A DNA stretch of 64,000 nt, from contig NC_092648.1 of NCBI RefSeq assembly GCF_032118995.1, forward strand, positions 4,169,001 through 4,233,000. Reading direction: 5' to 3'. A program made the position numbers and the translations under genes. The notes under the pieces were generated by a model that saw only the letters and a list, made by a program, of their open reading frames with translations, did no database searches and was not told where the DNA came from. Each line of letters starts with the position of its first letter. Within the stretch, counting starts at the first letter, position 1. The DNA comes from Asterias amurensis. Its lineage: Eukaryota; Echinodermata; Asteroidea; Forcipulatida; Asteriidae. Shown here piece after piece: positions 12,201-22,300 of this stretch.

Positions 12201-12839
12201 TTCTCTCTGGACATCCGTAGGTCATCCCAATACTTGCCAACAACTTTCACATTAACAATTTACACCTTTTTTGCAAACACACAAATGCTATTTAATTAAT
12301 TGTTGAATGAGGTGCAAACACGCAAATGCTACTGTTGAATGAGGTGCATCCTATTCCTAGCTAGCGATCAATCAATTTTCATTGCTAGCTAGACTAGCAT
12401 GCATCTCATTGCACGCATAACGCTTACCGAGTATTTGCAATACACCAAATCAAAATGACCAGCAGCGCCCTCTGGGATGGGGCGCGCCATCATTCAATTT
12501 AAATTTAATTTAAATCAATTCAATGGATTGTTGTCAACACATCCACCGGAAAAGTTTCCATATCCTGCCTGGCAACAGGTTTTTCATTCCTTTACCTACA
12601 ATTCACATCATAAGATATTCCTTTTCTTTTTGTAAAAATTAGTGACAAAGTGGTGGCAGGGTAAACAAAAAGTTTATTTTTTATTTTTTGCATTCATTAT
12701 TTTTTTGTGGGTCAAAAAGTTGGCTTACCTTTTTCTTTCCATTGTGCAGATTCCAAACAGACTTTTCTTCTAGACCTTCAACCTTTTCGCCAATCTCGTA
12801 GGGAAAGCTACTTGTGGGATCTCTTGAAAAGAGCCACAT
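1035..12839 (-). CDS. SCYL1: SCY1-like pseudokinase 1 (14 exons seen, 3' end probably off-window)
   Basis: Exons from the start: 12729-12839, 11590-11730, 10723-10833, 10149-10375, 9119-9209, 7782-7937, 6647-6805, 5966-6073, 5353-5466, 4587-4742, 3643-3907, 2712-2861, 1934-2121, then about 1053-1577 (frame open to a stop at 1035). All phases join, giving 834 residues before the last donor. The start MWLFSRDP matches the family start. Residues 12-290 are a protein-kinase fold without catalytic motifs: no VAIK lysine, LKH at 133-135 where HRD belongs, GGA at 154-156 where DFG belongs. Residues 300-550 are HEAT repeats. The tail is acidic with repeated DDWG/EEWG motifs. Family members bind COPI coats and act in Golgi-to-ER traffic. 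The family ends in a basic coiled coil with a dibasic COPI signal; this is missing here, and the last codons sit at a plausible donor (ACAG/GTTTGT), so one more exon probably lies left of position 1. Intron 2 starts with GC. Confidence 0.93.
1735..1905 (+). repeat. SINE body fragment
   Basis: GTAACCCTGTTTCAGCCCCAG and CTTGAAGTGGCC words shared with 31140-31290 and the reversed copy at 54355-54495. Confidence 0.55.
2166..2396 (-). repeat. tRNA-derived SINE, family 2
   Basis: GGGTGGGATTCAAACCCACG and CAACTAGACCACTGAGAC are the reversed tRNA part; the tail is TTTGCATCGGACAAAGAATA. In SCYL1 intron 12. Confidence 0.7.
2400..2600. repeat. Retroelement-like repeat (family J) with histone-like hairpin
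   Basis: CAGAAGACAATCAGAGCATA, then the hairpin GGTTCTTTTCAGAACC at 2473-2488, then TAGAGATAGTCATTACATGA and TTACCGCAAACCTTTCC. The same order recurs at 2955-3085. SCYL1 intron 12. Confidence 0.6.
2955..3085. repeat. Family J repeat
   Basis: GAGAAGACGATCGAAACGTC, hairpin at 3006-3021, TACATGGTGTTACCGCAAAC. SCYL1 intron 11. Confidence 0.6.
3966..4350 (+). repeat. tRNA-derived SINE, family 1
   Basis: The head GTCGTGGCCGAGCGGTTAAG and the later GGGTTCGAATCC are A- and B-box like parts of a Leu/Ser-type tRNA, followed by a conserved body (CAAGACACTTAACC, CAGCGCCTTGAGTACCTTG). Lies in SCYL1 intron 10. Confidence 0.8.
4786..4988 (-). mobile_element. TTAA MITE, family A, internal deletion
   Basis: Both TTAA ends kept (4786-4789, 4985-4988), but only about 200 bp long. 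SCYL1 intron 9. Confidence 0.75.
5696..5932. mobile_element. Inverted-repeat element with ACCAAAG ends
   Basis: ACCACCAAAGATTATAGAGC, GAAGGCACAAGATGCGG mirrored by CTGCATCTTGCGCCTTC, GCGCTCTACATTCTTTGGT. Arms about 50 bp. SCYL1 intron 8. Confidence 0.7.
6135..6312 (-). repeat. tRNA-like SINE, family 3
   Basis: On the minus strand GCATGGTTGGCTTGTGCGTA, CTCTCACCAAGGTGACCC and TTCGATACCC form a tRNA-like block, followed by a body with GTTTTCCTCCCTCGG. A second copy is at 44728-44926. Confidence 0.65.
6344..6607. mobile_element. Inverted-repeat element with TATAGACCC ends
   Basis: CTATAGACCCATTGCATATG and GGCATGGCAAGGGGTCTATA are imperfect mirrors. SCYL1 intron 7. Confidence 0.55.
7118..7237. 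repeat. Perfect-looking 60-bp direct duplication in SCYL1 intron 6
   Basis: TTTTCATCTCAGTGAGATGA through TTTCAGTATTGGTA appears twice in a row. Each unit holds an ATCTCAGTGAGAT hairpin. Confidence 0.85.
7491..7666. mobile_element. Palindromic TTAGGAC MITE, diverged subfamily
   Basis: GTCGATTTCACCAAACTCTT ... GCGTTATGTGAAATCAGC; its centre (GGACGCATTGAACTCATC) resembles the copy at 61464. SCYL1 intron 6. Confidence 0.6.
8053..8296. mobile_element. Palindromic GCTTAGCA MITE
   Basis: GGGCCCAATCTCATAGAGCT and, mirrored, AGCTCTATGAAATTGGGCCC; arms extend through GCTAAGCAC and CCTTGATAAAAACAGGATTA. SCYL1 intron 5. Confidence 0.8.
8297..8552. mobile_element. Palindromic element next to the GCTTAGCA MITE
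   Basis: Shares GCAACTGTCTCT, AGTCTGAGGAATTCAA and AAGTCATTGTACCAGAC with 26930-27235. Confidence 0.6.
8828..9031 (+). repeat. tRNA-derived SINE, family 2, nearly full length
   Basis: Head TAGTCTAGTTGGTAAGACAC and B box GTCGTGGGTTCGAATTCC, then ACAGGACTTGGGAAAGTACT, AGTATACAGTGCTAACACAC and the tail TCTTTATCCCCGATGCAAAT. A tail-only inverted fragment lies at 8600-8770. Confidence 0.75.
9222..9598 (-). repeat. tRNA-derived SINE, family 1, nearly full length
   Basis: On the minus strand it starts with a tRNA-like head (GTCGTGGCCGAGCGGATAAG), has a body with GGTTCATGTGATTGATTAGC and ends in an (ATT)n run at 9237-9285. Lies in SCYL1 intron 4, just upstream (on the minus strand) of exon 5. Confidence 0.8.
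9880..10035. repeat. Family J repeat, part
   Basis: CCTGTCGATGACTAGAACAA, GTTGAGACCAATTAAGAAC and CCACGATCCTCTATAAGCTA. SCYL1 intron 4. Confidence 0.5.
10585..10712 (-). repeat. SINE family 2 head fragment
   Basis: GGGTGGGATACGAACCCACA near 10640; it ends about 10 bp from the SCYL1 exon 3 donor. Confidence 0.6.
10894..11070 (+). repeat. SINE family 1 head with alternative body
   Basis: GTGTCGTGGCC head, GGGTTCGAATCCTGG B box, then the body with GCATTCTGCTCTACCAGCC also seen near 44510 and 56430. Directly followed by a TTAA MITE copy. Confidence 0.65.
11071..11568 (+). mobile_element. TTAA MITE, family A, interrupted
   Basis: Left end lost. The right end (TATCCAGTGCCTTTTAA) comes after the GGTCACAC element at 11370-11541, which sits about 30 bp before the MITE end. 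Confidence 0.7.
11370..11541 (+). mobile_element. GGTCACAC MITE, inside another element
   Basis: Starts CCCGGTCACACAGGCCC and ends CAGTGTGACTCAGCC, a short inverted pair (GGTCACAC/GTGTGACT). Shares CCCTTGATTGGTTGAA and CGCTGCAGTGTGAC with 15512-15688. Confidence 0.7.
12540..12690. mobile_element. GGAAAGTTTCC MITE (family E) in SCYL1 intron 1
   Basis: CCGGAAAAGTTTCCATATCC, TTTTTCATTCCTTTACC, TTGTAAAAATTAGTGACAAA and AGTGGTGGCAGGG. It lies about 40-190 bp from exon 1. Confidence 0.6.
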
Positions 12840-13301
12840 TTTTCTAAATAAATTTGATAAATATTCAGACAAAATTCAGCCGACGACGCGGCAGTCGACG
12901 TGTTATAACTTATTTATAGAGGGCGCTATTTCTCAGGACCAGGAAAAAAGTATGGTTTCAAAAAACTTAAAATACGAATTGTGTAAAAATATAAGGTTTC
13001 AGACTGTTTACTTCACAAAAGTCATTTAAATATTTTTTGTATATTTTCAATTATTTGTACGCACAACAAACTTTAAAAATATTTGGTTTGTTTCAAGTTT
13101 TATAGTTTGTTAAGACGAAGTGTTGGCTGAGTCTGGATTGAAAGGTCAGAGTTGAAAATTAACCATGCATGACTGTTTGACCCTATTTGACCCTAATGGC
13201 AATGCATATATCCGCCGCGCATCTGCAGTGTGGTGTAAACTTCGATGTGGGTTTTAGTGTAACTTTGTTAGGACATTTTGTGAAATCATACCAACGAAAT
13301 C
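12840..13301. promoter_or_regulatory. Divergent promoter region of SCYL1 and RTF1
   Basis: The 462 bp between the two start codons must hold both 5' UTRs and promoters. GAGGGCGCT occurs at 12919-12927 and a CpG-containing stretch (ACGACGCGGCAGTCGACG) near 12884-12900. No clear TATA box was placed. Confidence 0.7.
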
Positions 13302-16300
13302 ATGTCTAAACGAAAGAAGAGTCGTGCTATCATTGATTCAGACAGCTCTAGTGGTGACAGTGGGTCTGATTTGGAAGAGGTAGGCATAGATTTTAGAATG
13401 ATTTATGCGCCGTTGCGTTATTATGTACTTGATTGTTGCATTTGTGAATTGGATTGAACGCGCGGCGAATGAATACGTACAGATAATGAGACGTCAAAGA
13501 AAATATTATAAAAAATTTACTCTACTTCCCATCAAAAATTTGTGCATCATTCAAAATGGCCAAATGCCTGATCACCATCTGACGATTTTGTATAATTAAT
13601 AATAATAATGAAAATAAAATATGAAATTCAATATTTGTAAAATTAAAATTATTCACATTAAACAATATTGTATTTTGTATAATTAATAATAATAATTAAA
13701 ATAACATATGAAATTCAATATTTTAAAATAAAATTTAAAAAGCTCTAAACTAAAGCCTAAACCTACCATCATTCCATTCTATCTATCATTCCGTTATCAT
13801 TATTATTTTATAAAACTTGCCTCCGATGAATAACATCATTCAGAAAAGTTTCTGTATCCTGCTAGCCGGCTGCCAACACTTTTTCATTCGTTATGAAATT
13901 AATACAGTGTAGAATTTTCTTTGTACAAAAATTAGTGAAAAGGTAGTTATTATAATTCAATGTAATTTGGCCTATGGCAACTAATTTGAATGTTTTAAAT
14001 AAACCATGAGTAATAATAATAATAATAATATTTATGGATACGGACGGTTTCCTTTCATTCAACTTCTTTTTCAGGGGGGGGGGGGCACAAATTAGGGTTC
14101 CTTTAAATTTTGCTCATCAAATGACATTTAGGCCTAATATTAATAATGTCATGAAATAGAAAGACAAACAGTTGTACACAGTACAAAAAAAGTAGAACAC
14201 TAAGTACCTAACACAAAGACTAAGTTAAACAATTGAGGTAGCATTTACTTCACAAAAAAGTCAAATAAAGATCTGTGTTATTTCTATTTTGTTTTATCTT
14301 TGTATGTTTGCAGGAGCTTCTTTCCTTAGCTAAGAGGAAGCGAACAGAGCCTGATCATGCTGATGCCAGTCCCACGGACTCCCCACCTCCTCCAACACAG
14401 ACCCCACAAAAGAATGACTCTGAATCAGAGACGTCTGAGAGTGACGATGAGGTAATGATCCACAGGCCTGATACTTCACAGAGGCACAAAGGCGATTGCC
14501 TCCATGCCCCTTGGTCATAGATCTTTATCATGCTGCCTCCATCTTGGTCACGCTCCTTGTATTGTATCGAACAACAATAATGAAGCAGGCCCGTATGCTT
14601 CGTTTCTACTGGAGCATTTCAAGGGCACCTAGGCAATGGCAAGGGGCAACGGAGGCAATCGCCTGCGTTGCCTCCGTGTCCGGCCTGCTGAATGCTAATA
14701 ATCATTATGTAAATAGGAACCAGACTATTTTGTTCTTCCAGCCTCGGAATTGTTACATTGATATCAATGGGAAAATTTCAAGATGGCTTCACCATAATAA
14801 AGGTTTATTGCCTTGGTGCCCTTGAAACACAGACAGTAGAAATTTACAATTTCCTCATAGGGTGCCCTTTACCAAGGAGAAAATGCTCTGGTGCCCTTGC
14901 CCTTTCAAAAACGATACATTACTGACGTGGATCAAGAGACCACACAGGTTAACTGAGGCCAAATTTTAAGCTCTGCTTACTGCCTAACTATGAGCTTACG
15001 ATCACCGTTCTCCTCTTACGTCCAAGCGCAGAGTTTCTGCGCCAGCTGTGAAAGCCTTCAATAAGTAAGAACATTTGTGGTACTTTTTTAACTCTAAAAT
15101 GAAAAGCTTCCTGTTGCGTTGGAATGTGTCCTTTATATTTGAGAGGTCTAAGAAAGTGGGCTCTAGCGGTTGTTTATGTCAAAAAAACTTCGACCTAAAA
15201 GGGTAAAAATGAATTTTGACTAAATTATTTCAATTTATAACCTATCTTAGAAAGGTGGAATACATTGCACTGCCTTTGCCTGCCATTGATTTGAATCTCT
15301 GTCTTTTTAGTGGATGGTCGGCGGTAACAAAAAGAAACGACGGGTAAAGAAGAAAGTCACGCAAAGGCGAGTTTCAAAAGCCCACTCAGAAGATTCTGCC
15401 CTGAACAGCGACTCTGATAAATCGTCACTGGAGGAAGGTACAAACAAACAACACAATTTTCCTATTAGAATGTACACTTCTCTTTTCAGTCATGTCAGTA
15501 CACATGTTTAGCCCGGTCACACAGGCCTCAATAATGAGAACAAAAACAAGAGCGTTTACAGGGCACGCCCTCAATTGGTTGAATAAAGCGTGCTCGTATT
15601 CAGCGCTGAGCAACTCAGCCAATAGAATGCATTCTCTTTGCGTTGTTAAATCATTTTCATTATCGCTGCAGTGTGACCACGCCTTTACTCTGGATTGGGT
15701 AAATGTAGAAGTGTTCTAGCAAACACAGAGCTGTGGGGACTTAAACACGGTGAAATAGTTTCTCGAAACCTAACAACGCAGCAGTTGATTTTGGTTGATA
15801 AGGACAGTGTTTTAACCCAACAAACAAAGGAGTAATGCTATTTTTCGATAAAATGTACATCTTTCTCTTCAGAACACGATAAATGTTAATAATTGGGCCT
15901 CATGCTCACAAGTTTTCGAGCTTGCATGCTTTCGCACTTTGCGCTCAGAGTTGAGTTTTTTTTTCTTCACCAGCCTACCACATCCCTGTGTATAATACCT
16001 TTACAGTTTGTCAACTGGTGTAAATGTGGTCAAGACTTATTTCCTAATGTGTACTTTTATCGGCACCATTCTCAGGTGAGGTTTCCGATTCGGACAGCAG
16101 CGAGTCCCTCTCGGCCTCCGGGGTGTCGGACATCTCAGACGATGAGCCGCAATTCAAGGATGGGTACGATGAGAACCTGATGGGCGACGATGAGGACAAG
16201 GCGCGGCTCGCTCAGATGACCGAGATGGAGAGAGAACAGGAGATCTTCAATCGTCTGGAGAAACGTGAAGTTGCTAAGACAAGGTTAGATTTCATGCCTG

Positions 16301-19300
16301 ATACTTCATGGAGGCAACGAAGGCGATTGCCTCCATGCCCCCTGGTCATTTCCTCGGTGCCCTTGAAATGATTCAGTAGAAATTTACAATTTCCTCATAG
16401 GGTGCCCTTTACCTTGGAGGAAATGCCTTGGTGCCCTTGCCCTTTCAGAAACAAAGCATACTGGCCTGATTCCATATCTTCCAGTTGTCCCTATTTTCTT
16501 TGGACCGTCCCTAATTTGGAGAATCCAAATGTAAAAAAAAATAGAAGAGAAAAAAAAATCAACTGAAAAATATGATACCTAAGCCACACACAAAAGACAC
16601 GAAGTAGCAATCCAAATGGGCAAAACCTGTCTAGATTTTGTCATTGGATTTAACATATCAGACTTTTAGGCCTGCGATTACAGTTGTGATCTGTCAGTGC
16701 AGTTTAATGGATAATACTTAATTGTTGTTTAGGAATTTCCGTCGGATTATTTTAAAAAGTTAATCACAACAAGTCTTTCTGTAAACATTTTCAAACAAAT
16801 GACAGATTTGAGATTGAGAGAAAACTGCGACAGGCCAAGCGAGAGCAGAAGCGGCAGAAGAGAGATCGGCTCGCCAAGGAGCAAGGAAACAGCAGTAGCC
16901 TGAGCCACAGCGCCCGCCAGCTGGCTTCCCGCAGTGACATCACTAAGGAGAGAAGACGTACCATCGACGAGAAGAAAGACCGCAAGGCTCAGGCTATCCT
17001 TAATCTTAAGGCTGAGAGAGAGAAGAAGGAGAAGAAAAAATCAGGTAAGGGTCGGGGTCAATGTTTTAATCCTCCTACTTTGTGACCATTCAATATCATC
17101 CACTGTGGTCTTGAATGACAGATGCGCTATGCCAGCCTGCAGTGTGATATCATGTGGTGAATGCATCGACACAGTCAACCCTCCTACTTTGTGACCATTC
17201 AGTGTCATTCACTGTGGTCTTGAATGACAGTTGCACTATGCGAGTCAAAGTTTAACCCTCCTACTTTGTGACCATTCAATATCATCCATTGTGGTCTTGA
17301 ATGACAAATAGTAATAATAACAATAATAAGACTTGTAATGCGCACATATCCACCCTGCTGGGTGTTCACGGCGCTTTGACTACACTATGTGAGTCAAAGT
17401 TTAACCCTCCTACTATGTGACTTAGCAAGTGAGAATACTGGTCTTTGACAATTACCAATAGTGTCCAGTGTCTTTAATGCCACTTGAATGGACTCTCCAG
17501 CAGATACACCGGTCACCAGAAGGGAACCTCTCAGAGCAAGTGACGTTTACTCTGATGATGATGACGATGATGAAGAGGATGATAAGAAGAATGATGCTTC
17601 CAGCTCATCCAGCAGTTCATCCTACGGTGGATCAGACGACGATCGTGACGAGTAAGTCAACCTCTCTTCTTTTTTTAGTCTTCCGATTTTTTATTTTATC
17701 AATAATTTTTGCAATATATATTTGTCGTGGCCTTTACATTGATTACTGATCAGCTGATGTGTTTTTATGGCTTTTGCTGTTTTTTTTACCGAAAGGCGGT
17801 TTTTTCTTTCTTTGTATAGCACCGTGTAAATTGTCAGCTTGAGCAATTTTGACTGGAAATTAAAATGACAAATTTGTTTATATTTATGCTGAGGATGAAA
17901 TATATACCCGCTTGGGTTTTGTTCAAAAATAAAATTGTTTTAGTTAAAAAAAAATATAAACAATTTAAATGACAAAGTCCTCATTTAAAAATATATACCA
18001 ACATTTTAAAATAGTCGGGGAAAAATACCAAATGATTGCAGATTCTCATTTCAGTTCTGTACTCGGTCGTCGATCTTGCAAGAGAATAATGGAAGCAAAA
18101 ACACCCTTGTCGTACATGTTCTGTGTTTTCACATGCCTTGAATTCGAGACCTCAGCTGAGGTCTCTAACCAATTCAAAAATTTCATACCATTTCCATCAG
18201 CAGCTCGCCATTGCTTGTTACCAAGTAAGTTTTAAATGCTAGATTTTGTGTTAGAGATGTTTTCCAATAGTGTCCAGTGCCTTAGAACGAGATGAAATAT
18301 AACAACCTTATTTCTTCCATTTTCTTCCCAAACAGTGAAGATGACACCCCAAGAGTGACGTTCATTTCTTCAAAAGAAGAGCTCAGTAAAATTAGGTTAT
18401 CAAGGCACAAACTAGAAAGGTAATACTAACTTGCCAATTTTGTTTAACTATAATTTTCTGACGTTTTGACACCAGCAGAGTCGTCCTCAAAGACTAAATG
18501 ACGGCACAAATACAGGTATACTAGTGGAATACATTCTAGTATGAATACATGTAGAGACAGAAGAGGCAGAAAACACACAGAAAAAGTAACGTGTAAACAA
18601 TAGAACAATAGCCTTCGAGAAAGACTCTGCTAGGGTCGAAATGTCAGGCCATTAACAATTTTTCGCTTTTTTTGGGGGGGGGGGTAAGTGGTTTGCAACA
18701 GCTAATAATATTTTCTTAATAAATAAGGAGACACTAGGGAGGGAGTTGGAGTGAAGAGGCTGGTTTGACCACAAGAAGTTGAGAACAAAAAATGACAAAA
18801 ATCAAAGGTGGGAAGAGGGAGGAAATAATAGTTAATTAGTAATTGCATGATTTATGTTTGTTCACCAGATGGGTCCATATGCCGTTCTTTGGCGATACTG
18901 TGGTAGGATGTTTTGTACGAATTGGGATTGGTGCAAACGGTGGCCGATCAGTGTACAGGGTAAGTATGCAATGAGTGTATAGTAGAAACATAAAGTTTAG
19001 GGCCTATACATTGAGTAGAGCACTATATCTAACTTTTACTTGTTAATGTTTGTACACAGTTTGTAACACTGAAAAGGCTACCCTGTTTCAGTAAGTCAAT
19101 AAATAACTTGCCTGCATTTTTGAAGGCGCGTCCATCAGTTCAAAAATTAATTTTGAAACCACTTGATGAATTTTCAATCAACGAATGTATTTAACCCTCC
19201 ATTCTTGGTCACATTTCCCATTGAGTTGACCAGTCATTTTAAATTATTCAAGTGCATTGGTTGTGTATAGCAACACAATTGGTACAGGCCTAACAGTGCA

Positions 19301-22300
19301 CAGGTGTGTACTGTGTTAAAATGAAACACCAGGGTGAGCCCCTCACATGTATCGCAACTTTAAGTTTAGTGGTTTTTCTTGTACGTGAATTACATAACAC
19401 ACAGGATGTATGGCCTAACGAGCCATCAAAAGGACAAAGCAATTATGGTTCAGTTTCTCGAGGACACAAGTGTCTAGACCAGGACTCGAACCCACACTCT
19501 GCTGATCAGAAACACTGGAGCTTGAGTCTGATGTGCTTGGTCATGACATGCTGTCATTTACACCATCACATGTGCCGTAAACATATTGTTTATTCCTTTT
19601 TGGTCTGTCTTGCAGGTTGCGGAGATCACTGAATGTGTAGAAACAGCCAAAGTCTACCAACTAGGCGGTAACCGAACAAATAAAGGTCTCCGCCTAAGGT
19701 AAGTCTATCATTGTGAACAAAAACATGTGCACCAGTGATATTGGTTAAAAACCCAAATTACTGGCCTGGAAGTTTCATGTGATGTATTTGAGAGTGCAAG
19801 GCAATTTCTTGTCTCAAAGGGCACCTCCTATGGGAAAACTTTGAACCCAGGCCAAGAAAAAGGCAACAAAGCCCATCTAAGTAATTCAAGGGTTCAGATA
19901 GCGTTCTTTATACTCCCTTATCAAAAGTTCTCTTTAAAAGTTCTCCTTGAAAAGAGAACAAGACATATATTAAATTAAACTTCATCAATGAAAAACCTAA
20001 TCCATGAAACTGTAATTGAGATCCGTTTCTCTTGATTGAAGGTATGCGACGCAAGAGAGAGTCTTTCGTCTGGAGTTTGTTTCCAATCAGGATTTCACGG
20101 ATACAGAGTTCAGCAAATGGAAAGAAGATGTAAGTGCTACGTCATGTTTCAATTGCATCTGTGATTTTTTCATCTGATATTAAAGCTGATTTGCTCTTTT
20201 TAATATCTATGCCAGACTGCCAGTTGATGTTAAGAAGCATCAAGTCTTTCCGCTACTTACTTTAAAGGCAGTGGACACTATTGGTAGTTTCTCAAAATAA
20301 TTATTAGCATAAAACCTTACTTGGTAACAAGTAATGGGGAGCTGTTGATAGTATAAAACATTGTGAGAAACGGCTGCCTCTGAAGTAACGCAGTTTTCGA
20401 GAAAGAAGTAAATTTGCCACAAATTTTATTTCATCATGTAGATGATGGTGGGAGGTTTCCAGCTTCCAACAGTGAGGGAAGTCGACACCAAGTACAACCA
20501 GATCAAGAAAGCTCTGTCACACAACTACCAAGAAGATGAAATTGAAAAGGTACACTCCTCCCACTTTGTCATACGAAATGACACAACAAATATTGGGTTT
20601 ACCCTTCCACCCATGTGTAAAAAACACTCTATACTTCAGTGGTTTCCTGCAGAAACAAAAATCCAGTCAGCTCAGGTGGTATTAAAAACCATAACCCCTA
20701 CATTCGAGAGCGGGGGTTGATTTCACATAGACTTAAGACTAGTCCTAACTTAGGACAATTCTCAGGAGATAGTAAGTTAGGATGAGTAACTCGTTCCTAA
20801 CTCGAGATAAAGACTAGTCTGAACTCTTTGTGAAATCCACCCCTGATGTCTTAACCACTAGACCACTAGTTTGATTTCTTTTGAAACACAAAATGTAGAC
20901 AACAAACCAACAGGCTCTTTTCAGAACCATCAATTTCTTCCTTTAAATTCCTTTTAAACCAAACCACCCTAGACCCATCAAAGTCCACCAGCATGTTGTG
21001 TTTGACTCTGTTGGACTAAAGACCGCACTAGTAAACTGATTATGCTTTACATGGGATCAGGCGTACCACCATAATCAGAGTCCAACAGTTAGCCGACAGT
21101 GTTTTCTTTATTTTTATTTTTTCAGAGTGTGGCAGAAAAAGAGAGATTCAGGAGAAATCCTCGCAACTACGCCAAGAAGAAGACGACACTCATCAAGACT
21201 AGGGTTTGTGAACCTTAATCTCCAAATTTTGAAATCAGTTGAAACATTTTTAGTTTAAAGACACTTGACACCTTTGGTAATTGTCAAAGACCAGTCTTCT
21301 CACTTGGTGTATCTCAACAAATGCACAAAATAATAAACCTGTGAGTTTACTGGCTCAACACTCAAATCACAGGACTCTGGCGTGTCTGACCTGCAGTCCA
21401 CCGTAAGTTTCAGGCTCTGATATCTGAACAAATCTGAATTAATTTTACTCCAAAAATGGCAGACTATGGGCAGACAGTAACTGCATGTCTAATGTCCAAT
21501 GCGATAATATGCTGAGAATAACATTACCAGTCATACAATGTGTGTTTGTTTATCTGATCAGGACATGGCAGCAGTGGAAGGCAGGGAGGACGATGTCAAG
21601 AAGTTTTCCCTGCAGCTTGAAGAGCTTGAAGAAAGAGCCGAGGAGCTGGACCGAGTCCGCAACAAGAACGTCAACGCTATCACGTAAGAGTGGCATAAGA
21701 AGCACAAAAAAATGGCCAATAAATTTGCCATTTTATGTATAAAACCTGACAAGGTTTGCCCATTACTTCTTCAATGACTAACCAGCGGGTCCAGTTTAGC
21801 TTGTCATTTCACTAGGCTGTCAGTTTTTCCACTAGTCCACATTTCACTTTTCAACTAGCCAGCCTTAGAGAAAACTTTGATAGGTTCTAATAGTTTAACT
21901 AACATTTAGCCAGCAGACCACTTTAAAGGGAGAAGACTGGCTTACAGAGGCCACTTCATTATGTTGAGTCAGTTATCTGACCCCAATCTCTGACAACACC
22001 AGAACTTGAGTTCCATGCCAAGACCACCCGGTCTCCTCACACCACATTATGGTTCTTTAATATGCCTCATGAAGACACCTTTGGTCATTGTCAAAGACCA
22101 GTCTTCTCACTTGGTGTATCTCAACATATGCACAAATGAACAAACCTGTGGAAAATATGAACTCAATTGGTCATCAAAGTTGCGAGAAAATAATGGAAGA
22201 AAAAACACCATTGTCACACAAAGTTGTGTGCTTTCAAATGCTTGATTTCGAAACCTCAAAATCTAATTCTGAGGTCTCAAAATCAAATTTGTGGAAAATT

